The notes: a model not told the origin generated them from the sequence alone. Shown: positions 9,515 to 18,940, counted from the first letter of the stretch. The stretch is DNA of 64,000 nucleotides from an uncultured Haliea sp. (GCA_947258585.1 CAMYIZ010000055.1:1-64000), one strand, 5' to 3'. Translations and numbers: made by a program.

Positions 9515-10597
9515 GTGGACAACACCCGCCCCACCCCAGTGAAGGAAGACATCGAAGGTACGCGGCGTAAACTGGAGCAGTGGTTCCAGGAGCGCCGTGG
9601 CCACCCGGTTACCGTATCCGGCCTGCGAATCCCGGAGGGCTCCGGCATGTCCAACGTGACGCTGCTGTTCACTCTGCACTGGGAGGAAGACGGGGCCGCC
9701 TGCGAGGAGGCCTGCGTCGGCCGGCTGCAGCCGGAAATAGCGCGGCCGGTTTTTCCCAGCTACGACCTCGCCCCGCAATACCGGGTGATGGAACGCCTGC
9801 AGGCGCACAGCGACATCCCGGTACCGCCGCTGCGGGGACTGGAAACGGACACCGGTCTGCTCGGGGTACAGTTCTACATCATGGAGCACATTGAGGGCCG
9901 CATTCCCACGGATATGCCGCCCTACAACATGGACGGCTGGCTGCTGCAGGAAACGACGGAACCACAGCGCGCCGCCCTGTGGCGGGCCGCGGTAGATACC
10001 ATGGCCCGCTTTCACCAGCTGGACTACCGGGCCCTCGGCTTTGCCGACCTGGAAGTAGCCGGGCAAACACCCCTGCAGCAACAGCTGCGATACTGGCAGG
10101 ACTATCTGGACTGGGGGCTTGAGGGCCAGGGTCACCCCCTGGGCCAGGCCGCGCTGGACTGGTTGGTCGCCAACCAGCCTGCGGCGGAACCGGTGGTGCT
10201 GTGCTGGGGCGATGCGCGTATCGGCAACATGATTTTCACCGAGTCCCTCGACAGCGTCGCGGCTGTGCTGGACTGGGAGATGGCCGCGCTGGGCAACCCG
10301 CTGCAGGACCTGGCCTGGTTCAACTATATCGATTCCACCTTCGCCGAAGGCCTGGGTATGCCGCGCCTGCCGGGGCTGCCCTCCTACGAGGAGACCGTGG
10401 CCCGGTGGCAGCGGGCAACCGGCTACGATGTCGCCGCCTACGACTATTACCTGCTGTTCGCCGCCATGCGCTACGGCCTGATCATGTCGCGCATCATGCT
10501 CGCCACCGGCCAGGACGCGGAGGTGCAGGGCAATTTTGCCTGCCAGCTACTGCGCAAGCATCTGCTGCGCATGGGGATCATCCGGGCAGACAGCTGA
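9515..10597 (+). CDS. Phosphotransferase family protein (ACAD10/11-type kinase)
   Basis: This 360-residue protein has an aminoglycoside phosphotransferase (APH) fold. The catalytic loop reads CWGDARIGN with Asp233 and Asn238, where Trp replaces the usual His before GD. The metal-binding LDWE is at about 252-255, followed by GNPLQDLAW. This version is typical of the ACAD10/ACAD11-like branch, which phosphorylates hydroxyacyl-CoA or related lipids in fatty-acid catabolism, rather than antibiotics. The start is GTG with ACAGGAG upstream. The gene stands alone between divergent efflux genes and a convergent outer-membrane protein gene. Confidence 0.85.
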   Translation: MDNTRPTPVKEDIEGTRRKLEQWFQERRGHPVTVSGLRIPEGSGMSNVTLLFTLHWEEDGAACEEACVGRLQPEIARPVFPSYDLAPQYRVMERLQAHSDIPVPPLRGLETDTGLLGVQFYIMEHIEGRIPTDMPPYNMDGWLLQETTEPQRAALWRAAVDTMARFHQLDYRALGFADLEVAGQTPLQQQLRYWQDYLDWGLEGQGHPLGQAALDWLVANQPAAEPVVLCWGDARIGNMIFTESLDSVAAVLDWEMAALGNPLQDLAWFNYIDSTFAEGLGMPRLPGLPSYEETVARWQRATGYDVAAYDYYLLFAAMRYGLIMSRIMLATGQDAEVQGNFACQLLRKHLLRMGIIRADS

Positions 10598-10610
10598 CCG
10601 CGCCCACCTT

Positions 10611-10694
10611 GGCGGCCCCACCTGCGCGGCCCCACCTGCGCGGCCCGACCTGCGCGGCCCGACCTGGGCGGCCCCACCTGCGCGGCCCGACCTA
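10611..10694. repeat. 14-bp tandem repeat, six copies
   Basis: Six head-to-tail copies of (C/G)GCGGCCC(C/G)ACCTG occupy 10611-10624, 10625-10638, 10639-10652, 10653-10666, 10667-10680 and 10681-10694. A worn copy precedes them. Variation is limited to the first base, the C/G in the middle and the last base. The array fills the gap between two convergent genes. Its last unit, ending CCTA, supplies the TAG stop of the minus-strand gene. Confidence 0.9.
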
Positions 10695-12410
10695 AAATCG
10701 GTCCTTGACGGTAAACAGGATCTGGCCGCCGCTGATGTCATCGTCCTTGACGAAGGGAAAGGCGAAGTCGATGTGGACCACGCTGCCCTTCTCCGCGCGG
10801 CTCGAGTTGAGGCGGATACCGAAACCGGCGTTGGCGAGAACACCGCCATTGCTGCCGTTGCCGCGGTCCTCAAACCAGGCGCGCCCCACATCAATGAAGG
10901 CCACAAGACCAACCTGGACCAGTCTGAAGGGGTGCCAGTCCGAGTAATAGCGCTGCTCCAGGTTGAACACCAGGGAGCGGTCGCCCACCTGATAGTTGAG
11001 TTCATAGCCACGCAGGCCGTTGTCGCCACCCAGGGTCAGCTGGCGCTCGCCGGTAAGCCCGTCGGTGTAATCGGCTCGCAGCCGGCTGAAGACCATCCAC
11101 TGCCGCGACTGCTTGTGGTGGTAGCGCGTCTCCGTTGTCCACCAGAGATTCTCGAATGCGCTGTCGTCGATGCCCCAGAAACCACCGAGGCTGCTATCCA
11201 GCTGCCACAGGCGGCGCTCATCGACCAGCAGGGTATTGCCGTAGTTGGCCCGCAACACCAGCTGGTCCCGGGTCGCACCCAGGGCCTCCGACGACCAGCC
11301 CAGGGCCCAGGAAAACCGCTCGCCGACATACACGTCCTCGGTGCGCCCCAGATAATTGAAGTTGTGCAATTCGACAAACTGGTCACGGGTGGACTCGTAG
11401 GCCAGGTAGGGATAGCTGTACTCGCGCTCCTCCGGCAGCCGCGGCGGAGGAATGGGCGAATCGCTGACATCAAAGCTGTGGGTTTCCACCGTGTAGCCAA
11501 ACAGCCAGCGCCCCACGCGCTCATCCTCGCGCACCTCCGCGGCAATCCCGCCAAAGACGTTGGCGAATTCGACTTTGTGGTCGAATTCGGCGACTTCATC
11601 ACCCCGGAACCAGAGCGCCTCTTCCAGCTTCATCCGGTTCAGGTCGATGCCGGCTGACCAGCTTTCGTACACTGAGAAGAACGGGCGCGCGAGGCGCACG
11701 CCCTGCTCGTAGCCATCATCGTTGTCCGCCAGGGAAAGTCGCATGCGCCAGCGTGAACCCGCCAGCGATGGGTCGAAGTAGCGGATGGTGTTGCCTGAGC
11801 GCTCCTCGTCGCTGTCGTGCTGGATGACGATCTGCTTGCCGGTGCCGAGGAAGTTGGCGTCCCGGAACCCGAACGCGGACTTGGTCTCGCCGCCGCTCCG
11901 GCTGACCGAGAGCATCGGGGTGAAGGTCCAGATATCGCGGGTGATAACCTCGAGGTCAACCACATTGCCGCAAACCCGCCAAGGGCGCACGCTGGCATCA
12001 TAAATGAAGCCGAGATTGCGCAGGATGCGCTCCGACTCATCCACCCGGGCCTGGTTGTACTCCTCTCCCGCGCCAACCAGCAGGTGGTCGTTGATCACCC
12101 ACTCGCGGGTCACACTGTGGAAGTCGTTGGCCCAGCGATACAGCGCATTGTTTTCCCGGGGGTCCTCCATGTCGAAGACCGCAAAGCGCTGCTGGCGGAT
12201 GTGGCCGATGCGGGCACCGGGCGGGACGGCGCGGGCAAATTCGTCGTGGGCGGGCGATTCCTCGAAGCGGAAACTGGCGGATTCCGCCTGGGGGATGACC
12301 TCGCGGCAGGCGCCGGGCTCCTCCGTCGCGGTCGCGAACGGCACTGCCAGCACCAGTGGCAGCAGGCAAATCCCGAGGGTTGCGGGAGGGGCAGAAAAGA
12401 CACATCGCAT
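10692..12410 (-). CDS. BamA/TamA (Omp85) family outer-membrane protein
   Basis: This protein of about 572 residues starts with a cleavable signal peptide (LGICLLPLVLAVPFATA). Soluble N-terminal segments resemble POTRA-like modules, and the C-terminal half is a beta-barrel of alternating aromatic strands that ends in Phe, as outer-membrane barrels do. The family includes surface antigen D15-like and TamA-like proteins involved in outer-membrane insertion or transport. It is shorter than true BamA (about 800 residues) and is not in a bam locus. Start 12410 is preferred because AGGAG lies ten bases before it; ATG 12419 is too close to that site. The stop codon lies in the 14-bp tandem array. Confidence 0.82.
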   Translation of the reverse strand: MRCVFSAPPATLGICLLPLVLAVPFATATEEPGACREVIPQAESASFRFEESPAHDEFARAVPPGARIGHIRQQRFAVFDMEDPRENNALYRWANDFHSVTREWVINDHLLVGAGEEYNQARVDESERILRNLGFIYDASVRPWRVCGNVVDLEVITRDIWTFTPMLSVSRSGGETKSAFGFRDANFLGTGKQIVIQHDSDEERSGNTIRYFDPSLAGSRWRMRLSLADNDDGYEQGVRLARPFFSVYESWSAGIDLNRMKLEEALWFRGDEVAEFDHKVEFANVFGGIAAEVREDERVGRWLFGYTVETHSFDVSDSPIPPPRLPEEREYSYPYLAYESTRDQFVELHNFNYLGRTEDVYVGERFSWALGWSSEALGATRDQLVLRANYGNTLLVDERRLWQLDSSLGGFWGIDDSAFENLWWTTETRYHHKQSRQWMVFSRLRADYTDGLTGERQLTLGGDNGLRGYELNYQVGDRSLVFNLEQRYYSDWHPFRLVQVGLVAFIDVGRAWFEDRGNGSNGGVLANAGFGIRLNSSRAEKGSVVHIDFAFPFVKDDDISGGQILFTVKDRF

Positions 12411-12559
12411 AGCAGCCATGCTCCTACGATAGCCCGTCTACCGCAACCACCACAATGGCCGGACGTCTGTACTCGTTTACAATAGGCGGCTAAACTTGGG
12501 CCCGCCCTTGCGGCGGGAGACGCTCCCGGCGTACCCGCAACCCCAACAAGGAGTTCCGT

Positions 12560-14149
12560 TTGACCCCTCATTTGCAGAAGCAGTTGCAGACGCTGGCAGG
12601 ACCTGGTTACCGAGAGCTTCTGCAGCGCATTCAGCGCGGCCTGGAAAAGGAAAGCCTGCGTATCACCCCCGAGGGTCGTCTGGCGCAATCACCGCACCCG
12701 GCAGGCCTGGGCTCGGCACTGACCCACCCGTCCATCACCACCGATTACTCCGAGGCCCTGCTGGAGTTCATCACCCCGGTCGACACCAGTATTGAGCACT
12801 GCCTGGACACCCTGGCCGACGTCCACAGCTTCACCTACAGCCAGATCGGCGACGAGCTGCTGTGGGCTTCCAGCATGCCCTGCATCGTCAACGGTGACGA
12901 CAGCATCCCGGTGGCAGAGTACGGCAGTGCCAATGTCGCGCGGATGAAAAAGGTTTACCGCTACGGACTCGGTCACCGCTACGGTCGCCTGATGCAGACC
13001 ATCGCCGGCATCCATTACAACTTCTCGCTGCCGGCGGAGTACTGGCAGCGGGCCTGGGATGACGCCGGGCGGCCGGAGTCGCTGCAGGACTATGTCACTG
13101 CCCGCTACCTCGGCCTGATCCGCAACTTCCACCGCTACTCCTGGCTGCTGATCTACCTGTTCGGCGCCTCGCCCGCGGTATGCGCCAGCTTCCTCCGGGG
13201 CCGCGACAACCACGGCCTGGAACCCTTCGACGACAAGAGCCGAACCCTACACCGCCCCTATGGTACTGCACTGAGGATGGGCGGCCTGGGCTACAACAGC
13301 GAAGCCCAGAAGGGCCTCAAGGTCTGCTACAACTCCCTGGGCAACTATGTCCAGGCCCTGCGCGACGCCATCATGCACCCGCACCCGCCCTACCAGGCGT
13401 TCCCCGCCGGCCAGGACGGCGACTACCAGCAGCTGAACGACAGCCTGCTGCAGATCGAAAACGAGTTCTACAGCACCATCCGGCCCAAGCGGGTCACCCG
13501 GTCGGGCGAGGCGCCGCTGGCCGCCCTGTGCCGGGCCGGCATCGAATATGTGGAAATCCGCTGTATCGATGTCAGCCCCTTTGCACCGCTGGGAATAGAC
13601 GCCGGACAGATCCGCTTCCTCGACACTTTTCTCATGTACTGCCTGTTGCAAGACAGCCCGGCCTGTGACGACGCGGAACAGGCGATGCAGGCTGCCAACC
13701 TGGAAGCGGTGGTCAACCGCGGCCGCGAGCCGGGCCTGCAGCTGCAAACCCCGGCAGGCAATGCTTCGCTGACCGAACTGGCGAATGGCCTGCTGGCCAA
13801 CATGACCGGTATTGCCGACCTGCTGGACGCCGCCCACGACTGTGACCTGTACCGCGAATCCCTGGCAGGGCAGCAGGCGCGAGTGAGCGACCCCGAGCTG
13901 ACTCCCTCGGCCCGGGTGCTGCGGGAGATGCGCGAGCGGGACCTGCCTTTCTTCCGCCTGGCCATGGGCTACAGCGAACAGTGGAGCCGCCATTTCCGCC
14001 AGCGCGCCCTGCCTGCCGAGAGCGCCCGGCGCTTCGAGGAGGAGACAATTCAGTCCCTGGCCGCACAGCGGGCCATCGAAGCCGCGGACGAGCTGAGCTT
14101 CGAGGAGTACCTGGCGCGTTTTTTCGGCCAGTACCGGACCCTGTTCTGA
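12560..14149 (+). CDS. gshA: Glutamate-cysteine ligase GshA
   Basis: GshA joins glutamate and cysteine with ATP to give gamma-glutamylcysteine, the first step of glutathione synthesis. The 529-residue protein matches the gammaproteobacterial GshA type in length and in conserved stretches such as GLEKESLR near the N-terminus, and YVEIRCIDVSPF in the middle. The start is an uncommon TTG at 12560, supported by AAGGAG six to seven bases upstream and by the family N-terminus. A TTTACAAT just upstream (12476-12483) may be the -10 element. Confidence 0.95.
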   Translation: MTPHLQKQLQTLAGPGYRELLQRIQRGLEKESLRITPEGRLAQSPHPAGLGSALTHPSITTDYSEALLEFITPVDTSIEHCLDTLADVHSFTYSQIGDELLWASSMPCIVNGDDSIPVAEYGSANVARMKKVYRYGLGHRYGRLMQTIAGIHYNFSLPAEYWQRAWDDAGRPESLQDYVTARYLGLIRNFHRYSWLLIYLFGASPAVCASFLRGRDNHGLEPFDDKSRTLHRPYGTALRMGGLGYNSEAQKGLKVCYNSLGNYVQALRDAIMHPHPPYQAFPAGQDGDYQQLNDSLLQIENEFYSTIRPKRVTRSGEAPLAALCRAGIEYVEIRCIDVSPFAPLGIDAGQIRFLDTFLMYCLLQDSPACDDAEQAMQAANLEAVVNRGREPGLQLQTPAGNASLTELANGLLANMTGIADLLDAAHDCDLYRESLAGQQARVSDPELTPSARVLREMRERDLPFFRLAMGYSEQWSRHFRQRALPAESARRFEEETIQSLAAQRAIEAADELSFEEYLARFFGQYRTLF

Positions 14150-14235
14150 GAACTGTCCTTGCGAGGTGGGGTCAAACCGCCTAACGTACTGCCATCACCG
14201 CCAGCACCGTTTCAGCCACGAGGAACCTCCCCGCC

Positions 14236-14730
14236 ATGTTGCAAGCCCTTTCCCCCCGCCTGGTGTTTTTCGGACTCGCGCTGCTGGCCCTGTGCGCCAT
14301 GCTGTTCGCCTGGTTCCTCGAGTACCAGGTCGGCCTCAACCCCTGCCCGCTATGCATGACCCAGCGCGTGTTCGTGATCGCCGGCGGCATCGTCGCGCTG
14401 CTCGCCTGTCTGCACAACCCCAGCGGCTGGGGGCGCAGGGTCTACGGCCTGCTGTGCGCCGCGATCGCCGCCGGTGGGGGCGCTGTCGCCGGCCGCCACG
14501 TCTGGCTACAGCACCTGCCCCCGGACCAGGTTCCCGCCTGCGGGCCCAGCCTGGAGTACATGCTGGAAACCCTGCCCTTCAAGGACACCCTGAGCATGGT
14601 CCTGATGGGCGACGGCAACTGCGCCGAGACCCACTGGACCCTGCTCGGTTTCAGCATCCCGGAGCAGACCTTGATGCTGTTTGTCGCAATCCTGGCCCTC
14701 AACCTCTGGCAAACCCTGCGCAAAACCTGA
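14236..14730 (+). CDS. dsbB: Disulfide bond formation protein DsbB
   Basis: DsbB is a four-helix inner-membrane protein that reoxidises periplasmic DsbA and passes electrons to quinone. The protein has 164 residues. The first redox pair is C37-P-L-C40, directly after the first helix. The second pair is C102 and C129 in the larger periplasmic loop, with the usual spacing. A GAGGAACC stretch precedes the ATG. It lies 86 bases after gshA and may share its transcript, a grouping that makes sense for thiol chemistry. Confidence 0.95.
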   Translation: MLQALSPRLVFFGLALLALCAMLFAWFLEYQVGLNPCPLCMTQRVFVIAGGIVALLACLHNPSGWGRRVYGLLCAAIAAGGGAVAGRHVWLQHLPPDQVPACGPSLEYMLETLPFKDTLSMVLMGDGNCAETHWTLLGFSIPEQTLMLFVAILALNLWQTLRKT

Positions 14731-14748
14731 TCGACACCGCCGTTGCGC

Positions 14749-14778
14749 TTGCGATGGCGGCGGCCCTGTGCCTATAGT
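14749..14778 (+). promoter_or_regulatory. Putative sigma-70 promoter for rsd
   Basis: TTGCGA (14749-14754) and TATAGT (14773-14778) are separated by 18 bases, about 36 bases before the rsd start. The assignment is from pattern only. Confidence 0.45.
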
Positions 14779-14813
14779 GGCCGCTCGGGAACAGGCCCGG
14801 GAGTCCGCACACA

Positions 14814-15299
14814 ATGCCGCAACGCAGTACCAATCCAGCCGAACAATTCCTCGCCGTGGAGGGCCTGCTGACCAGCTGGCTCAAGGAGCGCCGGGCGGTT
14901 CTTTCACGCTACACCGCACTGGTCGTGGCCAGCGATGACACCCCCGATTCCACTCACCTTGTCCGGCGCCAGCGCGAACTCTGCGAACTGTTGATGGACT
15001 ATATTTCCGCCGGGCACTTCGAGGTTTTTGCCGAGCTGCTGAACGAGGCCGAGATTTTCGGCGACAACAGTGCCTCCCTGATGGCCGGACTGATGCCGGC
15101 CATCGCTGACACAACAGAGGTCATCCTGGCCTACGAGGAAAAATACAGCAGCGGGGAGGCCTATCCGGATACCCTGCGACGGGATCTTTCGGCTCTGGGG
15201 GAAATACTGGAATCGAGGTTCGTACTGGAGGACCGGCTCATCGCCGGCCTCCACAACAGCCACCGGCGCCAGTTGCAGGCGCCGGGTCAAACCGGCTGA
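14814..15299 (+). CDS. rsd: Rsd/AlgQ anti-sigma-70 regulator
   Basis: This 161-residue helical protein belongs to the Rsd/AlgQ family. These proteins bind region 4 of sigma-70 and redirect RNA polymerase in stationary phase; AlgQ also influences alginate in Pseudomonas. Family marks seen are LLTSWLKERRAVLSRY near the start, LCELLMDYISAGHFEVF in the middle, then EAEIFGD and the C-terminal RFVLEDRLI. The downstream lipoprotein gene is convergent, and the two stop codons abut in the sequence TGATCA. Confidence 0.9.
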   Translation: MPQRSTNPAEQFLAVEGLLTSWLKERRAVLSRYTALVVASDDTPDSTHLVRRQRELCELLMDYISAGHFEVFAELLNEAEIFGDNSASLMAGLMPAIADTTEVILAYEEKYSSGEAYPDTLRRDLSALGEILESRFVLEDRLIAGLHNSHRRQLQAPGQTG

Positions 15300-16061
15300 T
15301 CAGCCCTCGCTGGCAGACTCTGCTTCCGCAGCCGCCTCTTCCTGGTCGGTGACCGCAATCAGCTCGACTTCAAACACCAGCGCAGCGTTGGGACCGATCA
15401 GATTGCCGGCACCGCCGGGGCCATAGGCCAGGTCGGCGGGGATATACAGGTTCCACTTGGCACCGGGTGACATCAGCTGCAGGGCCTCCGTCCAGCCGGC
15501 GATGACCTGGCCGACGCCGAAAGTGACTGTCTCGCCACGCTTGTAGGATGAATCGAACTCGGTGCCATCGACCAGCGTGCCACGGTAATGGACTTCCACA
15601 GTGTCTTCCGGACCGGGGCTGGCGCCCTCACCGGCTTCCACAATTTCATACTGCAGGCCGGACTCGGTGACCACCACACCCTCGCGGGCCGCGTTCTCGG
15701 CCAGGAAGGCTTCAGCCGCTGCCTGGTTGGCTTCAGCCGCCGCTGCCGCCTGCGCCTGCTGCTCTTCCATGGCGCGCTGCTGGTAGGCCATCATTTCTTC
15801 CTGGATTTCCTCCTCGGTCATACGCGGCTCGGTGCCTTCCAGGGCATCCTGCAAACCGGCGGTGAAAGCGGGGACGTCCATCGGCACGCCGTCGGCTGCC
15901 ATGCGCTTGCCAAGACCGAAGGCGATGCCGTAGCTGAGGCGCTGGGTGGAATCTTCCAGAACAACCTCGCTCGCCCCGTCTGCGTCGGGAGCGGATTGCT
16001 GGTTACAGGCTTGCAGGGCCACGGTGGCGACCAGGGCAAGCGGCAGTGCGAATTTCTTCAT
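15300..16061 (-). CDS. FKBP-type peptidyl-prolyl isomerase lipoprotein (FkpA/Mip-like)
   Basis: This protein of about 253 residues begins MKKFALPLALVATVALQAC, a lipoprotein signal with lipobox LQAC, so it should be anchored to a membrane in the envelope. An N-terminal dimerisation segment (STQRLSYGIAFGLGKRM) and a long Ala/Gln/Glu-rich helix (about 95-125) link to a C-terminal FKBP domain. That domain carries VEVHYRGTLVDGTEFDSSY and the active-site Asp, Phe and Tyr region. It would catalyse prolyl isomerisation and chaperone outer-membrane or periplasmic proteins. Alternative ATGs lie 12 and 30 bases upstream; 16061 gives the cleanest signal peptide. Confidence 0.92.
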   Translation of the reverse strand: MKKFALPLALVATVALQACNQQSAPDADGASEVVLEDSTQRLSYGIAFGLGKRMAADGVPMDVPAFTAGLQDALEGTEPRMTEEEIQEEMMAYQQRAMEEQQAQAAAAAEANQAAAEAFLAENAAREGVVVTESGLQYEIVEAGEGASPGPEDTVEVHYRGTLVDGTEFDSSYKRGETVTFGVGQVIAGWTEALQLMSPGAKWNLYIPADLAYGPGGAGNLIGPNAALVFEVELIAVTDQEEAAAEAESASEG

Positions 16062-16170
16062 AATCAGATCCATTGGTGTATGAGTGAACATGCAGGTTTA
16101 CCGGCAGGTGGCAGATCATACTACCCGCGGCCATCACTGCGCCACCCCCGCCCCTGCCCGGCCGGGGCCG

Positions 16171-16638
16171 CTATCCCAGCAGCGCCAGCAGGCGGCGCAC
16201 CAGCTCCGGCGCTTCACTGCCATCCTGCTCCGGGGGACATCCCAGCAGGCAGGCCAGCGCCCGCGTCAGACTGCCTGCCCGCGCCGGCCGCGGCGCCTGC
16301 CGCCGATGCCAGGCCAGCATCTGTGCCTGCTGTGCCTGTTCCGCCGCCAGCTCCAGCGCCCGAACCTGCTCGCGCAAGGCAGCGGCGTCGGGCAGGGCTT
16401 TCCAGTCACGTCGCAGCGCCCGCAGGGGCGCCACGACTCGCCGCCGCCACGCAGCCACGTGCACCGCCAGCGCCCGCCACTGACCCGGCGCCAGCTCCAG
16501 GCCCTGCTGTGCCAGCCAGGCGGCGTACAGCAGCAGGTTGACGTCCGCGGCATAGTGATCCTGGGCTTCGATACAAGCCTCGGCCACCCCGGGACGCGCG
16601 TAAAGCTGCAGGGAATACTCCCACAACGGATTGTCCAT
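16171..16638 (-). CDS. TIGR02444 family protein
   Basis: This 155-residue helical protein opens with NPLWEYSLQLYARPGVAEACIE, with DVNLLLYAAWLA shortly after, the marks of the TIGR02444/DUF2390 family. Function is unknown. In Pseudomonas-type genomes this gene sits next to the YheS ABC-F ATPase, as here, where the two diverge from a 51-base gap. The ATG at 16638 has GGAGG four bases upstream; the TTG three bases earlier would be too close. Confidence 0.85.
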   Translation of the reverse strand: MDNPLWEYSLQLYARPGVAEACIEAQDHYAADVNLLLYAAWLAQQGLELAPGQWRALAVHVAAWRRRVVAPLRALRRDWKALPDAAALREQVRALELAAEQAQQAQMLAWHRRQAPRPARAGSLTRALACLLGCPPEQDGSEAPELVRRLLALLG

Positions 16639-16689
16639 CAAGCCTCCGGCTGGTTACCGATCAAGGCTGCGAGTAGAATGCGCGGCCTG

Positions 16690-18597
16690 ATGATCATATT
16701 ACGCGATATCGAACTGCGCCGGGGCAGCAAGCTGCTGCTGGAGGGCGCCAGTGTAACCCTGCAACCGGGCCAGAAACTGGCCCTGATCGGGGCCAATGGC
16801 AGCGGCAAATCCAGCCTGTTTGCCATGCTGCTGGGACAACTGCAGGCCGATGCCGGGGACATTGAGGGCATGAACAACCTGCGCCTGGCGCACATGGCGC
16901 AGGAAGTGGCCGCCACCAACGAGACTGCGGGGCGCTATGTGTTGCAGGGCGATGCGCGGCTGGCGCAGCTGACCGCAGATCTTGCAGTGGCGGAACAGGA
17001 AGGCAACTTCCAGCGCGCCGCCACCCTGCATACGGCAATGGAAGATTCCGACGGCTACAGCGCCGAGCGCCGGGTGCAACGCCTGCTGCAGGGCCTGGGC
17101 TTCGCGGAGGATGCCGCCAACCGTCCAGTCAGCGATTTTTCCGGCGGCTGGCGCATCCGGCTGAACCTGGCGCGGGCGCTGATGACGCCCTCGGACATGC
17201 TGCTACTGGACGAGCCCACCAACCACCTGGACCTGGACGCCACCCTGTGGCTGGAGCAGTGGCTGCAAGGCTATCCCGGCACCCTGCTGATGATTTCCCA
17301 CGACCGGGACTTTATCGACTCCACCTGCGAGCGCATCCTCAGTATTGAAGGCGGCCAGCTACAGTCGTGGAAGGGCAACTATTCCGACTACGAGCGTCTG
17401 CGAGCGGAGATGCTGGCCAACCAGCAGGCCAGCTTCGAGAAGCAGCAGTTGCGGATAGCGCATATTGAGGATTTCGTGCGCCGCTTCCGCTACAAGGCCA
17501 CCAAGGCCCGCCAGGCGCAGAGCCGGCTCAAGGAGCTGGAGCGCATGCAGCAGCTGGCGCCGGCCCACATCGACTCTCCGTTCAACTTCGTCTTTCCCCC
17601 GGCGGGGAAGAGCAGTGACCCGCTGCTGCGCCTCGACGAAGCCGCCCTCGGCTACGCGGGCAGGCCAATCCTGCGCAAGGTGAGCCTGGTGCTGCGGCCC
17701 GGATCACGCATCGGCCTGCTGGGCAAGAACGGTGCCGGCAAGTCCACCCTGCTGAAAAGCCTGATCGGCAGGCTGCCGCTGCTCGAGGGCTCCCGCACGC
17801 CCGGTGAGCATTGCCGCATCGGCTATTTTGACCAGCAGCAGCTGGAGGCACTGGACATGCAGGCCAGCGCCGCCCTGCATGTCCAGCGGCTGAGCCCGGA
17901 CGCCCGGGAGCAGGAAATCCTCAACTTCCTCGGCGGCTTCAACTTTCGCGGCGATTTTGCCACCAAGCCGATCGCACCTTTCTCCGGCGGCGAGAAGGCG
18001 CGCCTGGCGCTGGCGCTGGTGGTCTGGCAGCGCCCCAACCTGCTGGTGCTGGACGAGCCCACCAACCACCTGGACCTGGACATGCGCAATGCCATGGAGA
18101 TGGCCCTGCAGGGCTACGAGGGCGCGCTGATCCTGGTCAGTCACGACCGCCACCTGCTGCGCAATACCGCGGACGAGCTGCTGCTGGTGCACGACGGCCT
18201 GATTGAGGAGTATGAAGACGACCTCAAGGCCTATGAGAAGTGGATCCTCGCCAGCTACCGCAACAGCGACAAGCCCGCAGCGGGAACTGCCCCGGCAGCG
18301 GAAACCAGCCGCAAGGAAAAACGCCAGCAGGCCGCCGCCCAGCGGGCCAGGCTGCGGCCGCTGCAGCGGGACATTGCCAGTACCGAGCAGGCCATGGCAG
18401 CGGCGGAGCAAACGCTGGCCAGCCTGCAGGATCAGCTGGCTGATCCGGAACTCTACACCGACACCGGCAAGGCACAGCTGGGACAACTGCTGAAAAGAGA
18501 GGGCGAGTTGAAAGTGCAGGCAGAACAGCTGGAAGAGCGCTGGCTGGACCTGCAACAGGCGCTGGAAGAACTCAACGCCGAACTGGCAGCGGAGTGA
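16690..18597 (+). CDS. yheS: ABC-F family ATPase YheS
   Basis: This soluble ATPase of 635 residues has two ABC domains and no membrane segments, which is the ABC-F plan; these proteins act at the ribosomal E site. Domain 1 has Walker A GANGSGKS near 34-41 and signature FSGGW. Domain 2 has GKNGAGKST and FSGGEKARLALALVV. The second domain is followed by a basic, Ala/Gln-rich coiled coil. Length and N-terminal alignment fit YheS of E. coli (637 residues). The start could be 16678, four codons earlier; 16690 matches the family. Its 3' end overlaps the convergent GIY-YIG gene by 26 bases. Confidence 0.93.
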   Translation: MIILRDIELRRGSKLLLEGASVTLQPGQKLALIGANGSGKSSLFAMLLGQLQADAGDIEGMNNLRLAHMAQEVAATNETAGRYVLQGDARLAQLTADLAVAEQEGNFQRAATLHTAMEDSDGYSAERRVQRLLQGLGFAEDAANRPVSDFSGGWRIRLNLARALMTPSDMLLLDEPTNHLDLDATLWLEQWLQGYPGTLLMISHDRDFIDSTCERILSIEGGQLQSWKGNYSDYERLRAEMLANQQASFEKQQLRIAHIEDFVRRFRYKATKARQAQSRLKELERMQQLAPAHIDSPFNFVFPPAGKSSDPLLRLDEAALGYAGRPILRKVSLVLRPGSRIGLLGKNGAGKSTLLKSLIGRLPLLEGSRTPGEHCRIGYFDQQQLEALDMQASAALHVQRLSPDAREQEILNFLGGFNFRGDFATKPIAPFSGGEKARLALALVVWQRPNLLVLDEPTNHLDLDMRNAMEMALQGYEGALILVSHDRHLLRNTADELLLVHDGLIEEYEDDLKAYEKWILASYRNSDKPAAGTAPAAETSRKEKRQQAAAQRARLRPLQRDIASTEQAMAAAEQTLASLQDQLADPELYTDTGKAQLGQLLKREGELKVQAEQLEERWLDLQQALEELNAELAAE

Positions 18598-18940
18598 GCC
18601 CTGTTGCCTCCGGCAATTGCAACTTGGCAGAGCGAGGCAGGCGCTTGATGGCTGCCTCCCGGCGCTGGGCCGCGGAGCGGTCCTCCGCCACCTCCCACCA
18701 CAACAGCTGCACCGGCCGTCGGCCGCGGGTATAGCGCGGCCCGCCCGCCCGCTCGCCGTTGTGCTGCGCCAGCCGCCGGCGCAGGTCCACCGTCACACCC
18801 GTATACAGGCTGCCATCAGCGCACTGCAGCAGATAGACCGTCCACTGCGCCTCCCTTGTCAGCGGCTCTGTCAGGGACGCACCCTCGCCAGGCGGAATAA
18901 GGTCATAACGAAAAACTCCTGGACGTCGGTTGTACCCCAA
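18572..18940 (-). CDS. GIY-YIG endonuclease-like protein (YhbQ/UPF0213)
   Basis: The protein is about 100-122 residues long. It carries [18 protein letters not shown], the GIY-YIG core in its YhbQ form, and then RRRLAQHN and a central Glu in REAAIKRL. The family includes DNA-nicking enzymes of poorly known role. The start is uncertain: the only in-frame conventional start before the domain is TTG at 18940, giving about 30 extra residues. An ATG with an AGGAG site lies close by but in another frame. The 5' part overlaps the trxA promoter and the 3' end overlaps yheS. Confidence 0.78.
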   Translation of the reverse strand: MGYNRRPGVFRYDLIPPGEGASLTEPLTREAQWTVYLLQCADGSLYTGVTVDLRRRLAQHNGERAGGPRYTRGRRPVQLLWWEVAEDRSAAQRREAAIKRLPRSAKLQLPEATGLTPLPVRR

